64,000 nucleotides of DNA, from positions 1 through 64,000 of IMG/VR virus record IMGVR_UViG_3300030329_005658; one strand, 5' to 3'. Both the position numbers and the translations under genes were made by a program. The DNA comes from a virus. The notes below the pieces were generated by a model. That model was given only the letters and a program-made list of their open reading frames with translations. It made no database searches and was not told the origin of the DNA. Positions 26,569 to 33,637 of this stretch are shown here, piece by piece (position 1 is the stretch's first letter; each line of letters opens with the position of its first letter).

Positions 26569-26734
26569 ATTAAAATGGAGCGGTAATGGTCGACCAAGTA
26601 TCGGAATCGTTGTGAGGCTTTTAAGCGAAAAGCCATATAATAATAAAGTAGTTCAAATTTCGTGGGCAGGGTGGACTATAGCAAAATCCTATTGGGATAT
26701 AGGTGACTTGGAAATAATCAGTGAAATTAGGTGA
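26546..26734 (+). CDS. SH3/KOW-like microprotein 7
   Basis: 62 residues: MKIGDLVKLKWSGNGRPSIG with IVVRLL following, a VQISWAGW strand and LEIISEIR end. ATG 26546 is followed by AAA ATA GGG GAT, the same motif with GGG in place of GGT. Overlaps the next gene by 14 bases (GTG AAA TTA GGT GA). Confidence 0.75.
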   Translation: MKIGDLVKLKWSGNGRPSIGIVVRLLSEKPYNNKVVQISWAGWTIAKSYWDIGDLEIISEIR

Positions 26735-26891
26735 TTTAGTAAGGGTGAGGGATAGATTCTCTAGTGGGGAGGATTATGGGTTTGGGATTATTCTTGAGCC
26801 GCCTAATCAGTATGGAGACGCTATAGTGTATTGGATTGATGACGGGGAGATAGTATGTATTTTAGATCTTTGTTTGGAGGTAGTTCAGTGA
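26721..26891 (+). CDS. SH3/KOW-like microprotein 8
   Basis: 56 residues starting at GTG 26721: VKLGDLVRVRDRFSSG, YGFGIILE, IVYWIDDGE, C-terminal LEVVQ. The C-terminus is cut short relative to the family because the CAG TGA stop comes early, and the overlap with the next gene is only 4 bases (GTGA). Confidence 0.7.
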   Translation: MKLGDLVRVRDRFSSGEDYGFGIILEPPNQYGDAIVYWIDDGEIVCILDLCLEVVQ

Positions 26892-27046
26892 AGATTGGCG
26901 ACTTAGTAAAAATGAGCGTTTGGGAAGATGTCGGCATAGTCATTGAAATTGACGATCATATGGCCCTTGTTTATTGGATTAACGACAAGTTTCTTGAAAA
27001 TTGGAATTGGATAAGCACCCTGGAGATAATCAATGAAAAAAGGTGA
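26888..27046 (+). CDS. SH3/KOW-like microprotein 9
   Basis: 52 residues, the shortest copy: VKIGDLVKMSVWEDVGIVIE, ALVYWINDK, LEIINEKR. GTG 26888 places the start at the conserved motif; a longer in-frame version from ATG 26855 would lie wholly within the previous gene and lacks a ribosome site. Ends with the standard 14-base overlap (ATG AAA AAA GGT GA). Confidence 0.7.
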   Translation: MKIGDLVKMSVWEDVGIVIEIDDHMALVYWINDKFLENWNWISTLEIINEKR

Positions 27047-27215
27047 TTTGGTTAAAGTGAAAGAAGAATTCGCCCAGACATATTATTATACGGAGATGTA
27101 TGGTATTATTATATATCCCCGTGATGAATTTGGTGATGTTGTGGTCTGCTGGACTGACGGACAGACTGAAGTAATTCAGTTTTTTGAGGTAGAGGTAATT
27201 AATGAAAATTGGTGA
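27033..27215 (+). CDS. SH3/KOW-like microprotein 10
   Basis: 60 residues: MKKGDLVKVKEEF, MYGIIIYP, VVVCWTDGQ, VEVINENW. The ribosome site GGAGATAATCA overlaps the LEIINE codons of the previous copy. The next start overlaps its last 14 bases (ATG AAA ATT GGT GA). Confidence 0.75.
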   Translation: MKKGDLVKVKEEFAQTYYYTEMYGIIIYPRDEFGDVVVCWTDGQTEVIQFFEVEVINENW

Positions 27216-27453
27216 TCTCATAAGATATAGAGGTAGAAAGCCCACAGATCCACATCCAGGAGTTGTCGGTAACCTTGGAACGTGGAAGACGCTTGGTGTT
27301 GTCGTACGCTTTACAAAAGCTGCGTATGATATAACAGGGGAAATGTTTCCCTCAGTTGAATATGTTGACTTTAATGGGGATCATATAATTTGTAAATGTG
27401 AAGATGTAGAGGTGATTAATGAAAAAAGGGTCCAAAGTAAGAACAACCTTTGA
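27202..27453 (+). CDS. SH3/KOW-like microprotein 11
   Basis: 83 residues, the longest copy: MKIGDLIRYRGRKP, LGVVVRFT, VEYVDFNGD, VEVINEKRVQSKNNL. The usual stop after NE(K/N/S)R is lost (GGG TCC instead of GGT GA), so it reads seven more codons and overlaps the next gene by 35 bases. A longer loop is inserted between the first two strands. Confidence 0.75.
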   Translation: MKIGDLIRYRGRKPTDPHPGVVGNLGTWKTLGVVVRFTKAAYDITGEMFPSVEYVDFNGDHIICKCEDVEVINEKRVQSKNNL

Positions 27454-27583
27454 TGGCAAAGTAGGTATCTCAAAGGGTCCAATCTTTGCTCTTAGTGTTT
27501 GGTGGATTTTGGTTCAGTGGCCCGATGGGAGAGAAGCCATGGTTAAGGAGCAATTTCTAGAGGTGATAGATGCAGATCGGTGA
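27419..27583 (+). CDS. SH3/KOW-like microprotein 12
   Basis: 54 residues, recovered here by reading the frame from ATG 27419: MKKGSKVRTTFDGKVGISKG, WWILVQWPDGREA, FLEVIDADR. The start is preceded by AGAGGTGATTA. It starts with KKGSKV rather than KIGDLV, but the W..DG strand and LEVI end are kept. Overlaps the next copy by 14 bases (ATG CAG ATC GGT GA). Confidence 0.7.
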   Translation: MKKGSKVRTTFDGKVGISKGPIFALSVWWILVQWPDGREAMVKEQFLEVIDADR

Positions 27584-27755
27584 TTTAGTAAGATGTAAGT
27601 ATTTTCATACTATTGGCATTGTGGCATCACGACCTGAATACTGGCCTAATGATGGTACATCGAATGTTGATAAGGTTGTCAAAGTATACTGGGCCCATGG
27701 CGCATATTCAAAATACAAGACTCAATACTTGGAGGTGATAAATGGAAGTCGGTGA
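27570..27755 (+). CDS. SH3/KOW-like microprotein 13
   Basis: 61 residues: MQIGDLVRCKYFHTIGIVAS, VVKVYWAHGAY, YLEVINGSR. Ribosome site AGAGGTGATAG. The standard 14-base overlap with the next copy is ATG GAA GTC GGT GA. Confidence 0.75.
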   Translation: MQIGDLVRCKYFHTIGIVASRPEYWPNDGTSNVDKVVKVYWAHGAYSKYKTQYLEVINGSR

Positions 27756-27960
27756 CTTAGTAAAATTTGTGAAATATTATGATTCGAATCTATTGGATCG
27801 GGTATCATATCATTTAGTTGGAAAAACAGGAGTCTTAATAAGAAAGGTTACCGATTCCATAGCAGAGGATTGGGGAGCAGCATGGGATGTTTTAGTTGGA
27901 GACGAGGTAGAACCCTTCTGTTATGAAAGGTGGATGGAGGTGATCAGTGAAAATAGGTGA
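27742..27960 (+). CDS. SH3/KOW-like microprotein 14
   Basis: 72 residues: MEVGDLVKFVKYYDSN, GKTGVLIRK, AWDVLVGDE, MEVISENR. Ribosome site GGAGGTGATA at 27731-27740. The centre is longer and the W..DG strand is changed to WDVLVGDE. Overlaps the next copy by 14 bases (GTG AAA ATA GGT GA). Confidence 0.75.
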   Translation: MEVGDLVKFVKYYDSNLLDRVSYHLVGKTGVLIRKVTDSIAEDWGAAWDVLVGDEVEPFCYERWMEVISENR

Positions 27961-28144
27961 CTTGGTAAAACTAAAGAAGAAATGGAAAAATGTTGAATAT
28001 AGCCCTCAAGAGGTTGAAAATCGAGTTGGGGTTGTTATTGCTCGTTCCCGAGAATATGGCTGGAAGGTTTATTGGATTACGAATGGAGACACAGCATTCA
28101 AGTTTGGTCAAGATTTGGAGGTGATCAATGGAAGAAAAGATTAA
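27947..28144 (+). CDS. SH3/KOW-like microprotein 15 (last of the run)
   Basis: 65 residues from GTG 27947: VKIGDLVKLKKKWKNVEY, RVGVVIARS, WKVYWITNGD, LEVINGRKD. Ribosome site GGAGGTGATC at 27936-27945, a ten-base match to the complement of the 16S rRNA 3' end. The gene overlaps the primase start by 17 bases. Confidence 0.75.
   Translation: MKIGDLVKLKKKWKNVEYSPQEVENRVGVVIARSREYGWKVYWITNGDTAFKFGQDLEVINGRKD
28117..28130 (+). promoter_or_regulatory. Extended Shine-Dalgarno site of the primase inside microgene 15
   Basis: GGAGGTGATC at 28117-28126, one base before ATG 28128. It is complementary over ten bases to the usual 16S rRNA tail (GATCACCTCC) and at the same time encodes the EVI of microprotein 15. 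The same ten bases precede GTG 27947, and nine of them (GGAGGTGAT) precede ATG 27742. Confidence 0.7.
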
Positions 28145-29066
28145 AATACTGTCAGACATCCTTGGAAGACCCAACACCCCTCAAGGTGGAGAGCTTTACT
28201 ATCATTGTCCGTATTGCAACCATCATAAGAAGAAGCTTGCCATTAACCTCAAGCGAGGCTGGCACTGCTGGGTCTGCGACAAACGAGGCAAGAACGCTTA
28301 TCGTATCGTTCGCAAGTTTGGAACATATCAGCAAAGACAGAAATGGCTTGAGCTTGAAGGCAGACTCGATTTATCAGAGTTTGATGAAATCTTTAATGAA
28401 ATTAACAACATAGAAGAAGAACAAGTGATCTCCTTACCAGACGAATTCGTTTCGCTCTGCAACAGACACCTGCCCCGGTCTTCAAAGAAAGCCCTCGATT
28501 ACCTCAAGAGCAGAGGTATTGGCCCAAGTGAAATCCTGAGGTGGAAAATCGGCTATTGCCCTGAGGGCCGATACGGCGGTCGCATCATCATTCCCTCCTT
28601 CAACAACAGGGGCAACGTCAATTATTTCATTGCCAGATCATATGTCGGTCACTCTTGGAGATACCTCAATCCCCCGGCAGAAAGAGACATAATTTTCAAC
28701 GAATTGTATGTAGACTGGGATGAGCCGGTGACGCTCGTAGAAGGAGTTTTTGATGCCATTTCGGCCGGGGAAAACGCTATTCCCGTATTAGGCTCCACTC
28801 TCCGAGACAGAGCCAAGCTTTTCCAAGCGATTGTGCTGAATGATACTCCGGTTTACATGGCCTTTGACCAAGATGCAGAAAAAAAGACTGGACAAATCAT
28901 CAAGAATATGTTATACTATGATATCGAGCTTTACAAAATTGACGTAGGTGGCTTTGAGGACATTGCCGAAATGCCGCCACGGATTTTTGCATCTCGAAAA
29001 CAAATGGCGCAAGCTATCGATCATGATGATTATTTCTTGATGGATGAGCTTAGGAGGATCATGTGA
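28128..29066 (+). CDS. DNA primase (CHC2-type zinc finger plus TOPRIM)
   Basis: 312 residues. N-terminal zinc finger with Cys27, Cys30, Cys47 and Cys50 (HCPYC ... GWHCWVCDKRGKN), then a region with RSSKKALDYLKSRGI, and a TOPRIM core with VTLVEGVFDAISAGE (catalytic Glu), VLGSTL and MAFDQDAEKK (metal-binding DxD). It makes RNA primers for lagging-strand synthesis; the T4 counterpart is gp61, of similar length (342). No helicase domain is fused, so a separate helicase must be encoded elsewhere. Translation is likely coupled to the microgene array. The stop overlaps the next gene's GTG. Confidence 0.9.
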   Translation: MEEKIKILSDILGRPNTPQGGELYYHCPYCNHHKKKLAINLKRGWHCWVCDKRGKNAYRIVRKFGTYQQRQKWLELEGRLDLSEFDEIFNEINNIEEEQVISLPDEFVSLCNRHLPRSSKKALDYLKSRGIGPSEILRWKIGYCPEGRYGGRIIIPSFNNRGNVNYFIARSYVGHSWRYLNPPAERDIIFNELYVDWDEPVTLVEGVFDAISAGENAIPVLGSTLRDRAKLFQAIVLNDTPVYMAFDQDAEKKTGQIIKNMLYYDIELYKIDVGGFEDIAEMPPRIFASRKQMAQAIDHDDYFLMDELRRIM

Positions 29067-29758
29067 AGAAGATTAAAATTGGTAAAACATGGAACGCTTG
29101 GTGCTGGGAAGACGAGAATGGGGTCAAGCACAAAGAGTGTACTAAGTGCAACACCCTATTGGAGCTAAGCGCAGAAAACTTCTACAAACAAAATACAACC
29201 AAATCTGGGTTTAGAGCCTCTTGCAAAAAGTGTTGTGATAAACAAACAATGGAAAAATATAAGAAAGACCCACAATATTTTAAAGAATGTGCCAAAAAAT
29301 GGAAAGAAAACAACCCAGAAAGATATAGAAAGCTCTTAAATAAGCAAAGAGAAAAACAGAAACTGAAAAGAGCATCACTATCGCCCGAAGAATTAGAAGT
29401 TGTAAGAGAAGCAGAAAGAGAGAGAATAATGGATTGGAAAAGGAATAAATGTACTTCCGGAATCTATACAATAACAAACAAAGTCAACGGTAAAGTGTAT
29501 GTCGGAGAATCTTATGCTATCGAGAACAGGTGGCACTCCCATAGAAGTGCTTTGAATCGCAAAGGCAAATGCAATAGACAATTATTAAGTGATTGGGAGA
29601 CATACGGAGAGCAAGCTTTTGAATTTAAAATAATAAAAGAGTTGACAAACTCTTCAAAAATGATTAGGTTGATTGAAGAAGAAAGAATAATTACAGAATT
29701 CGAAAATAGTGGCACCACTGTTTATAACGCAGATGACAGCAGAAATAAAATAGTTTAG
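29063..29758 (+). CDS. GIY-YIG homing endonuclease
   Basis: 231 residues, start GTG 29063 with GGAGG upstream. The nuclease domain is at about residues 131-225: SGIYTITNKVNGKVYVGES has both GIY and YVG elements, followed by R(W)xxH and a C-terminal Glu (EEERIITEF). Ahead of it are a Cys-rich element (ECTKCNT ... CKKCCDKQ; four to five Cys, probably a zinc finger) and a Lys/Glu-rich linker typical of free-standing homing enzymes. Such enzymes cut DNA at a specific site and spread by repair. It lies between primase and the recombination genes without splitting a gene, so it is probably an inserted free-standing element that uses neighbouring signals. Confidence 0.85.
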   Translation: MKKIKIGKTWNAWCWEDENGVKHKECTKCNTLLELSAENFYKQNTTKSGFRASCKKCCDKQTMEKYKKDPQYFKECAKKWKENNPERYRKLLNKQREKQKLKRASLSPEELEVVREAERERIMDWKRNKCTSGIYTITNKVNGKVYVGESYAIENRWHSHRSALNRKGKCNRQLLSDWETYGEQAFEFKIIKELTNSSKMIRLIEEERIITEFENSGTTVYNADDSRNKIV

Positions 29759-29767
29759 GAGGATAAT

Positions 29768-29980
29768 GTGAAAGAATTAGATTTACACGGAGCGAATTAT
29801 GAAGAAGTTGTCATCAAATGTCACCGGTTTCTTAATGATAACTGGGGCAAAGAGATGAAAATTATAACAGGCAAGTCAGACGAGATGAAGAAGTTGGTTT
29901 GCGAAATTATAGAAAAGTACAGACTCCAGTACCAAGTTGGAGGAGCCACAGGCTTTGAAGGCCACATAACGATCCGATAG
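29768..29980 (+). CDS. Smr-domain protein
   Basis: 70 residues, starting at GTG 29768 after the ribosome site TAGGAGG. The Smr pattern is clear: LDLHG at residues 4-8, the helix NYEEVVIKCHRFL, then KIITGKS in place of the usual 'hIIHGKG', and a final GGATGFEGHITIR strand. Stand-alone Smr domains nick or bind branched DNA or RNA. This minimal version sits next to the gp47-gp46 nuclease and the RuvC-like gene, so a part in processing recombination intermediates is reasonable. The key LDLHG is kept; the GKG loop is GKS. Confidence 0.75.
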   Translation: MKELDLHGANYEEVVIKCHRFLNDNWGKEMKIITGKSDEMKKLVCEIIEKYRLQYQVGGATGFEGHITIR

Positions 29981-29988
29981 GAGGGTTC

Positions 29989-32900
29989 ATGTTTAAAATT
30001 GTACATATGGCGGATATTCACATTCGCAACCTCAAGTATCACGAAGAGTACCGAGCGGTCTTCAGCAAAATGTATGAGTCTCTGCTCGAACAGCAGCCAG
30101 ACTATATTACGGTTTGCGGTGATATCGCACACACGAAGACCCAACTGAGCCCTGAGTATTTTCAGCTTTGTACTGAGTATTTGCTTGGCTTGGCAAACAT
30201 CGCACCAACAATTATAATTGCCGGTAACCATGATGGCAATCTAAAAAACGCAGATCGCCAAGATGCTGTGACTCCTATTGTTAATGCGCTCAAGCACCCG
30301 AACCTTCATTATTTGAAGAATTCCGGGGAGTTTAGTCCAGAGCCGGGTATTTGTTTTAATGTTCTTTCGATTTTCGACCGAGGCAACTGGATTAAGCCGT
30401 CAAACGAAAGCGCAATCAATATCGCTCTTTATCACGGCGCGATGATTGGCAGCAAAACCGGATCAAATTGGACAATGTCACAAGGCGATGATGACATTAG
30501 CATTTTTAAGAATTTTGATTACGCAATGCTTGGAGATATACACCGGCAGCAAGAATTGGACCCTGAGGGCCGCGTTAGGTACTCTGGTAGCCTCATTCAG
30601 CAAAAGTTTAGCGAGAGCCCTCTTAAGGGCTATCTTCTTTGGGAAATAGAGTCGAAAGACAATTTTAAAGTAAAGAAAGTCAATCTTGCCAATCCAAGGC
30701 CATTTATTACAGTGCGTTTAAATTCTGATGGCACGATACCAGCAGGCACTCATGCCCCTCGTAATTGCCGCTTGCGCCTTGTGTCTTCCACAAATCTCCC
30801 TTCAGATAAGCTCAGAAAAGCAAGGGCGATAGCAGAGGCAAATTGGAGGCCATATTCGATTACAACTATTAACGGCAAAGAGGCTCATTCATCAAATGAC
30901 GGCAGTTACGCGAATGTTGTATTAAAGGAAAATCTTAGAGACTTGTCTGTTCAGGAAAAATATATTAGAGACTATTTATCGGGCATGGAACTGGACAATG
31001 CCGTAATCGACAAGGTTCTAGATCATAATAAAAAATATGACATCGTAGCACAACAGAATGAGGAGGTATCACGCAATGTTGTTTGGAAAATCAAAGAAGT
31101 CGAGTGGGAAAACTTATTTAATTACGGAGAAAAAAATAAAATCAATTTTGAAAACCTCCGGGGGCTTGTTGGCATCTTCGGCCGTAATTATTCCGGCAAG
31201 TCTAGTATTATTGACAGTATTTTATTCACACTATTTAATTCAACCTCAAAGGGTGAACGAAAGAATGTACACGTAATTAACCAAAACCGAGAGAGAGCCA
31301 AGGGCAAAATTCAAATTCAAATCGGAGATAGGACGTACCAAGTTTGCCGCAACCTTGAGAAGTATAAAAAGCGGTTGCGAGGAAAAGAGACGCAAGAAGC
31401 TAGGATCGATTTAGATTTCTCATTAATATCCGAAGACGAAAGTTTGAATGGCACCACCAGAAACGAAACAGATGCCAATATCCGTAAAAGGTTTGGAACC
31501 ATTGATGATTTTCTTTTGACATCAATGTCGAGCCAACTTGACTCTCTCTCTTTTGTTAAAGAGGGCTCAACAAAGCGCAAAGAGATTCTCGCCAAGTTTC
31601 TTGACTTGGAAATCTTTGATAAGAAATTCAAGATGGCTAAAAAAGATGCTGCGGAGATGCGTGGTGTTATAAAAAGAATGCAAGAAAAGCAGTGGGATCG
31701 CGAAATCATAAAAAACCAGGAGATTCTGGAAGAGATAGCAGAGGATAAGGCAAGGCAAGATGAGATGTGCGATTTGTTGGGCAAGCAAGTGGTTAAGATT
31801 AGTAATGAGCTTGATGCCGTAGAGGCGCAAATTAGAAGTATTCCAGCCGAGATTCTTGACATTGAACAAATCAGATCTGAAATTGAACATAAGGAATCCC
31901 AGAGGGCTATTCTGCTTAAACGAAATTTGAATCTGACATCTGATATCTCGCAAGCCCTGGATGGAATCAAGAACAGTCAGGAAATAATTTCAAAAATAGA
32001 CAAATCCATGCTCCTCTCTATTAAGAGCGAAGCCTCTGAGATTGAAGAGGGAATTAAAAAAATAAAAGATACTGCGAAGTCCTTATTGCGAGAACAACAC
32101 CAAAATCAGAAAAAGATGAAATTACTTAATGGCATCCCATGCGGAGACCAGTACCCAAGTTGTAAATTTATCTGTGATGCCAACAAGGCCTTAAAAATAC
32201 TTCCTGACCTCAGGGAGCAGTCCATACACCTTGAAAGCATGAAAAACGATTTATTGAGCGATTTGGCCGTTTTAGGGATTGGTGATGTGGATAGGCAATT
32301 GGCCCAGTATGAAGATTTAAGTAACAAGGTGAAAAAGCTCCAGAGGCAAGTAGAGACGAACCAGCTAATGTTGGAGTCTAATCGTGACAAGGCCAAGTTG
32401 TTCGCGAACGAGATTACTGACTTAAAAGTGAAATGTAAGTCCTATGAGGACAATCGAGAAGCAATTGAAAATCTGGAAACGCTCCTGAGAGAAAAACAAG
32501 GGCTGGTTTCTTCTGTCAAAAACAAACAGGTTAAGCTTGACAGGTGTGAAGCAAAATTCCATGACCTTTTGGTTGAAGAGGGAACAACTAAGCAAATTCT
32601 TAAATCCTTAATTGAAGGCAAGGCTGAAATGGAAGAGGTTGAAAAGGGTTGGGTTGCTTATGACTTGTTCATGCAATGTATGCATCCAAGTGGTATCCCT
32701 TATAGCATTATCAAGAAGCGCCTTCCCCTTCTTAACGAAGAGATAAGCAAGGTTCTGGAAAATATTGTTGATTTTGAGGTCTTTTTTATTAACAATGATA
32801 AAACGCTTGACATCATGATTAAGCACCCTGCTTATGATCCAAGGCCCCTCTCTATGGGCTCTGGTGCGGAAAAGACTCTTGCTTCTATGGCGATACGGCT

Positions 32901-33129
32901 GGCATTGATTTCAGTTACAAATTTGCCGAAATCCGAACTATTTATACTTGATGAACCAGCAACAGCTTTGGATCAAGACCATATGGAAGGGTTTACAAAC
33001 CTTTTGCGAATTATTAAAAACCAGTTTAAGACTGTAATTTTGATCTCTCATCTTGACTCATTAAAAGACGTTGTTGATAAAGTCATTGATATTCAGAAAG
33101 AAGATGGGTATGCGAAGGTTGATATATAA
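29989..33129 (+). CDS. gp47/46: Fused recombination nuclease, gp47-gp46 (Mre11-Rad50/SbcD-SbcC) in one chain
   Basis: 1046 residues. Residues 1-350 form a calcineurin-like phosphoesterase: MADIHIR (Asp9, His11), VCGDIAH (Asp45), AGNHDGN (Asn80, His81), LYHG (His149) and LGDIHRQQ (His185). Residues about 370-1046 form the Rad50-type ATPase: Walker A GIFGRNYSGKSS at 395-406, long coiled coils, a hook region PCGDQYPSC at 717-725, an ABC signature LSMGSGAEKT near 953 and Walker B ELFILDEPATALD near 983-995, then ISHLDS. In T4 gp46 and gp47 are two proteins that resect DNA ends for recombination-dependent replication and host DNA breakdown. Here no stop or frameshift divides them, so this is a natural fusion. 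Start ATG 29989 has AGGAGGG upstream. Confidence 0.9.
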   Translation: MFKIVHMADIHIRNLKYHEEYRAVFSKMYESLLEQQPDYITVCGDIAHTKTQLSPEYFQLCTEYLLGLANIAPTIIIAGNHDGNLKNADRQDAVTPIVNALKHPNLHYLKNSGEFSPEPGICFNVLSIFDRGNWIKPSNESAINIALYHGAMIGSKTGSNWTMSQGDDDISIFKNFDYAMLGDIHRQQELDPEGRVRYSGSLIQQKFSESPLKGYLLWEIESKDNFKVKKVNLANPRPFITVRLNSDGTIPAGTHAPRNCRLRLVSSTNLPSDKLRKARAIAEANWRPYSITTINGKEAHSSNDGSYANVVLKENLRDLSVQEKYIRDYLSGMELDNAVIDKVLDHNKKYDIVAQQNEEVSRNVVWKIKEVEWENLFNYGEKNKINFENLRGLVGIFGRNYSGKSSIIDSILFTLFNSTSKGERKNVHVINQNRERAKGKIQIQIGDRTYQVCRNLEKYKKRLRGKETQEARIDLDFSLISEDESLNGTTRNETDANIRKRFGTIDDFLLTSMSSQLDSLSFVKEGSTKRKEILAKFLDLEIFDKKFKMAKKDAAEMRGVIKRMQEKQWDREIIKNQEILEEIAEDKARQDEMCDLLGKQVVKISNELDAVEAQIRSIPAEILDIEQIRSEIEHKESQRAILLKRNLNLTSDISQALDGIKNSQEIISKIDKSMLLSIKSEASEIEEGIKKIKDTAKSLLREQHQNQKKMKLLNGIPCGDQYPSCKFICDANKALKILPDLREQSIHLESMKNDLLSDLAVLGIGDVDRQLAQYEDLSNKVKKLQRQVETNQLMLESNRDKAKLFANEITDLKVKCKSYEDNREAIENLETLLREKQGLVSSVKNKQVKLDRCEAKFHDLLVEEGTTKQILKSLIEGKAEMEEVEKGWVAYDLFMQCMHPSGIPYSIIKKRLPLLNEEISKVLENIVDFEVFFINNDKTLDIMIKHPAYDPRPLSMGSGAEKTLASMAIRLALISVTNLPKSELFILDEPATALDQDHMEGFTNLLRIIKNQFKTVILISHLDSLKDVVDKVIDIQKEDGYAKVDI

Positions 33130-33302
33130 TGAAGGCTGAGATTGACATAAAGACAATGATTGCTATTGTTGCTAGCGTTGGGGTGCTTGGTGGCTTCTAT
33201 TACACAACGCAAATGAGGCTTGATAATATCGAGCAAGATATAATCCAACTTCAGGCTGATATCAAAAAGACCAATAAGCTTGTAAGGAGGGCTAACAAAT
33301 GA
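33129..33302 (+). CDS. Small single-span membrane protein (57 aa)
   Basis: ATG 33129 overlaps the stop of the fused nuclease (TAATG). One membrane segment, MIAIVASVGVLGGFYY, near residues 10-25, then a coiled-coil-like, polar C-terminus (MRLDNIEQDIIQLQADIKKT). This layout resembles small phage membrane proteins such as holin-associated or spanin-like factors. The stop overlaps the next start (ATGA). It opens the row of membrane proteins 33129-34451. Confidence 0.6.
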   Translation: MKAEIDIKTMIAIVASVGVLGGFYYTTQMRLDNIEQDIIQLQADIKKTNKLVRRANK

Positions 33303-33637
33303 GTGAACAAAATGATATTGAAAAAGAAGAGTCATGTTGTGGAGCGGAGTGCTGCGAGGAAGGCTGCGTTTGTAAGGCAGAGTGCTGTAAAGGTGGTTGC
33401 GCATGTTGTAAGCGTGACAGCCAAGGCGATGTTAAGTATGAGAATAAGTTGGGCTGGGTTGACAAGTTTATGGGAAAGTTTGTGTCTCGTAAGCTTCTTG
33501 TGTTTTCAACAGCTACTGCTTTACTAGCAATGTCTGAATTAGACACAGAGACATGGGGCCTGATCGCTATTATATATGTTGGTGGCCAATCGGTTATCGA
33601 TGCCGTGAAGACATATAAGCACGGAGGCTCTGTGTGA
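33299..33637 (+). CDS. Cys-rich, holin-like membrane protein
   Basis: 112 residues in two parts. Residues 13-37 hold eleven cysteines in CCGAECCEEGCVCK and CCKGGCACC arrangements, giving a metallothionein-like look. Residues about 60-105 contain two hydrophobic stretches (KLLVFSTATALLAMS and WGLIAIIYVGGQSVIDAV) in the way of small holins. Start ATG 33299 overlaps the previous stop (ATGA) and a clear AGGAGG lies upstream. The second half could oligomerise in the inner membrane as a holin; the cysteine cluster could bind metal or sense redox. Neither role can be shown from sequence. The next gene starts at the overlapping GTGTGA. Confidence 0.5.
   Translation: MSEQNDIEKEESCCGAECCEEGCVCKAECCKGGCACCKRDSQGDVKYENKLGWVDKFMGKFVSRKLLVFSTATALLAMSELDTETWGLIAIIYVGGQSVIDAVKTYKHGGSV

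Larger units (their letters stand above)
26205..28144 (+). repeat. Tandem array of 11 overlapping paralogous microgenes
   Basis: Eleven consecutive short genes of one family in 1.94 kb, with four more at 23732-24464. Shared protein pattern: (M/V)K(I/V/L)GDLVK at the start, G(I/V)(I/V) near residue 20, (V/Y)xW(x)DG in the middle and (L/V)EVI(N/S)E at the end. Copies differ widely in the middle, so the array is old or fast-evolving, while the junction DNA is well kept. Confidence 0.8.

Noticed and set aside
26855-26887. Upstream ATG extension of microprotein 9 (MYFRSLFGGSS)
   Set aside because: It lies within the previous gene without ribosome site; GTG 26888 aligns exactly with the family start.
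26205-28144. Interpretation of the array as a CRISPR or simple DNA repeat
   Set aside because: No constant repeat or spacer length; the periodicity comes from protein-coding paralogues with variable centres and open frames.
31317-31970. Long reverse-strand open frame (217 codons) opposite the gp47-gp46 fusion
   Set aside because: It is a shadow of the coiled-coil coding region; composition (Ser/Leu/Ile-rich) follows from the Glu/Lys/Asp codons on the other strand, and there is no ribosome site.
30972-32945. CTATTTAA/CTATTTAT copies inside the gp47-gp46 gene
   Set aside because: Within coding DNA with no start codon at a fitting distance; expected by chance in AT-rich sequence.
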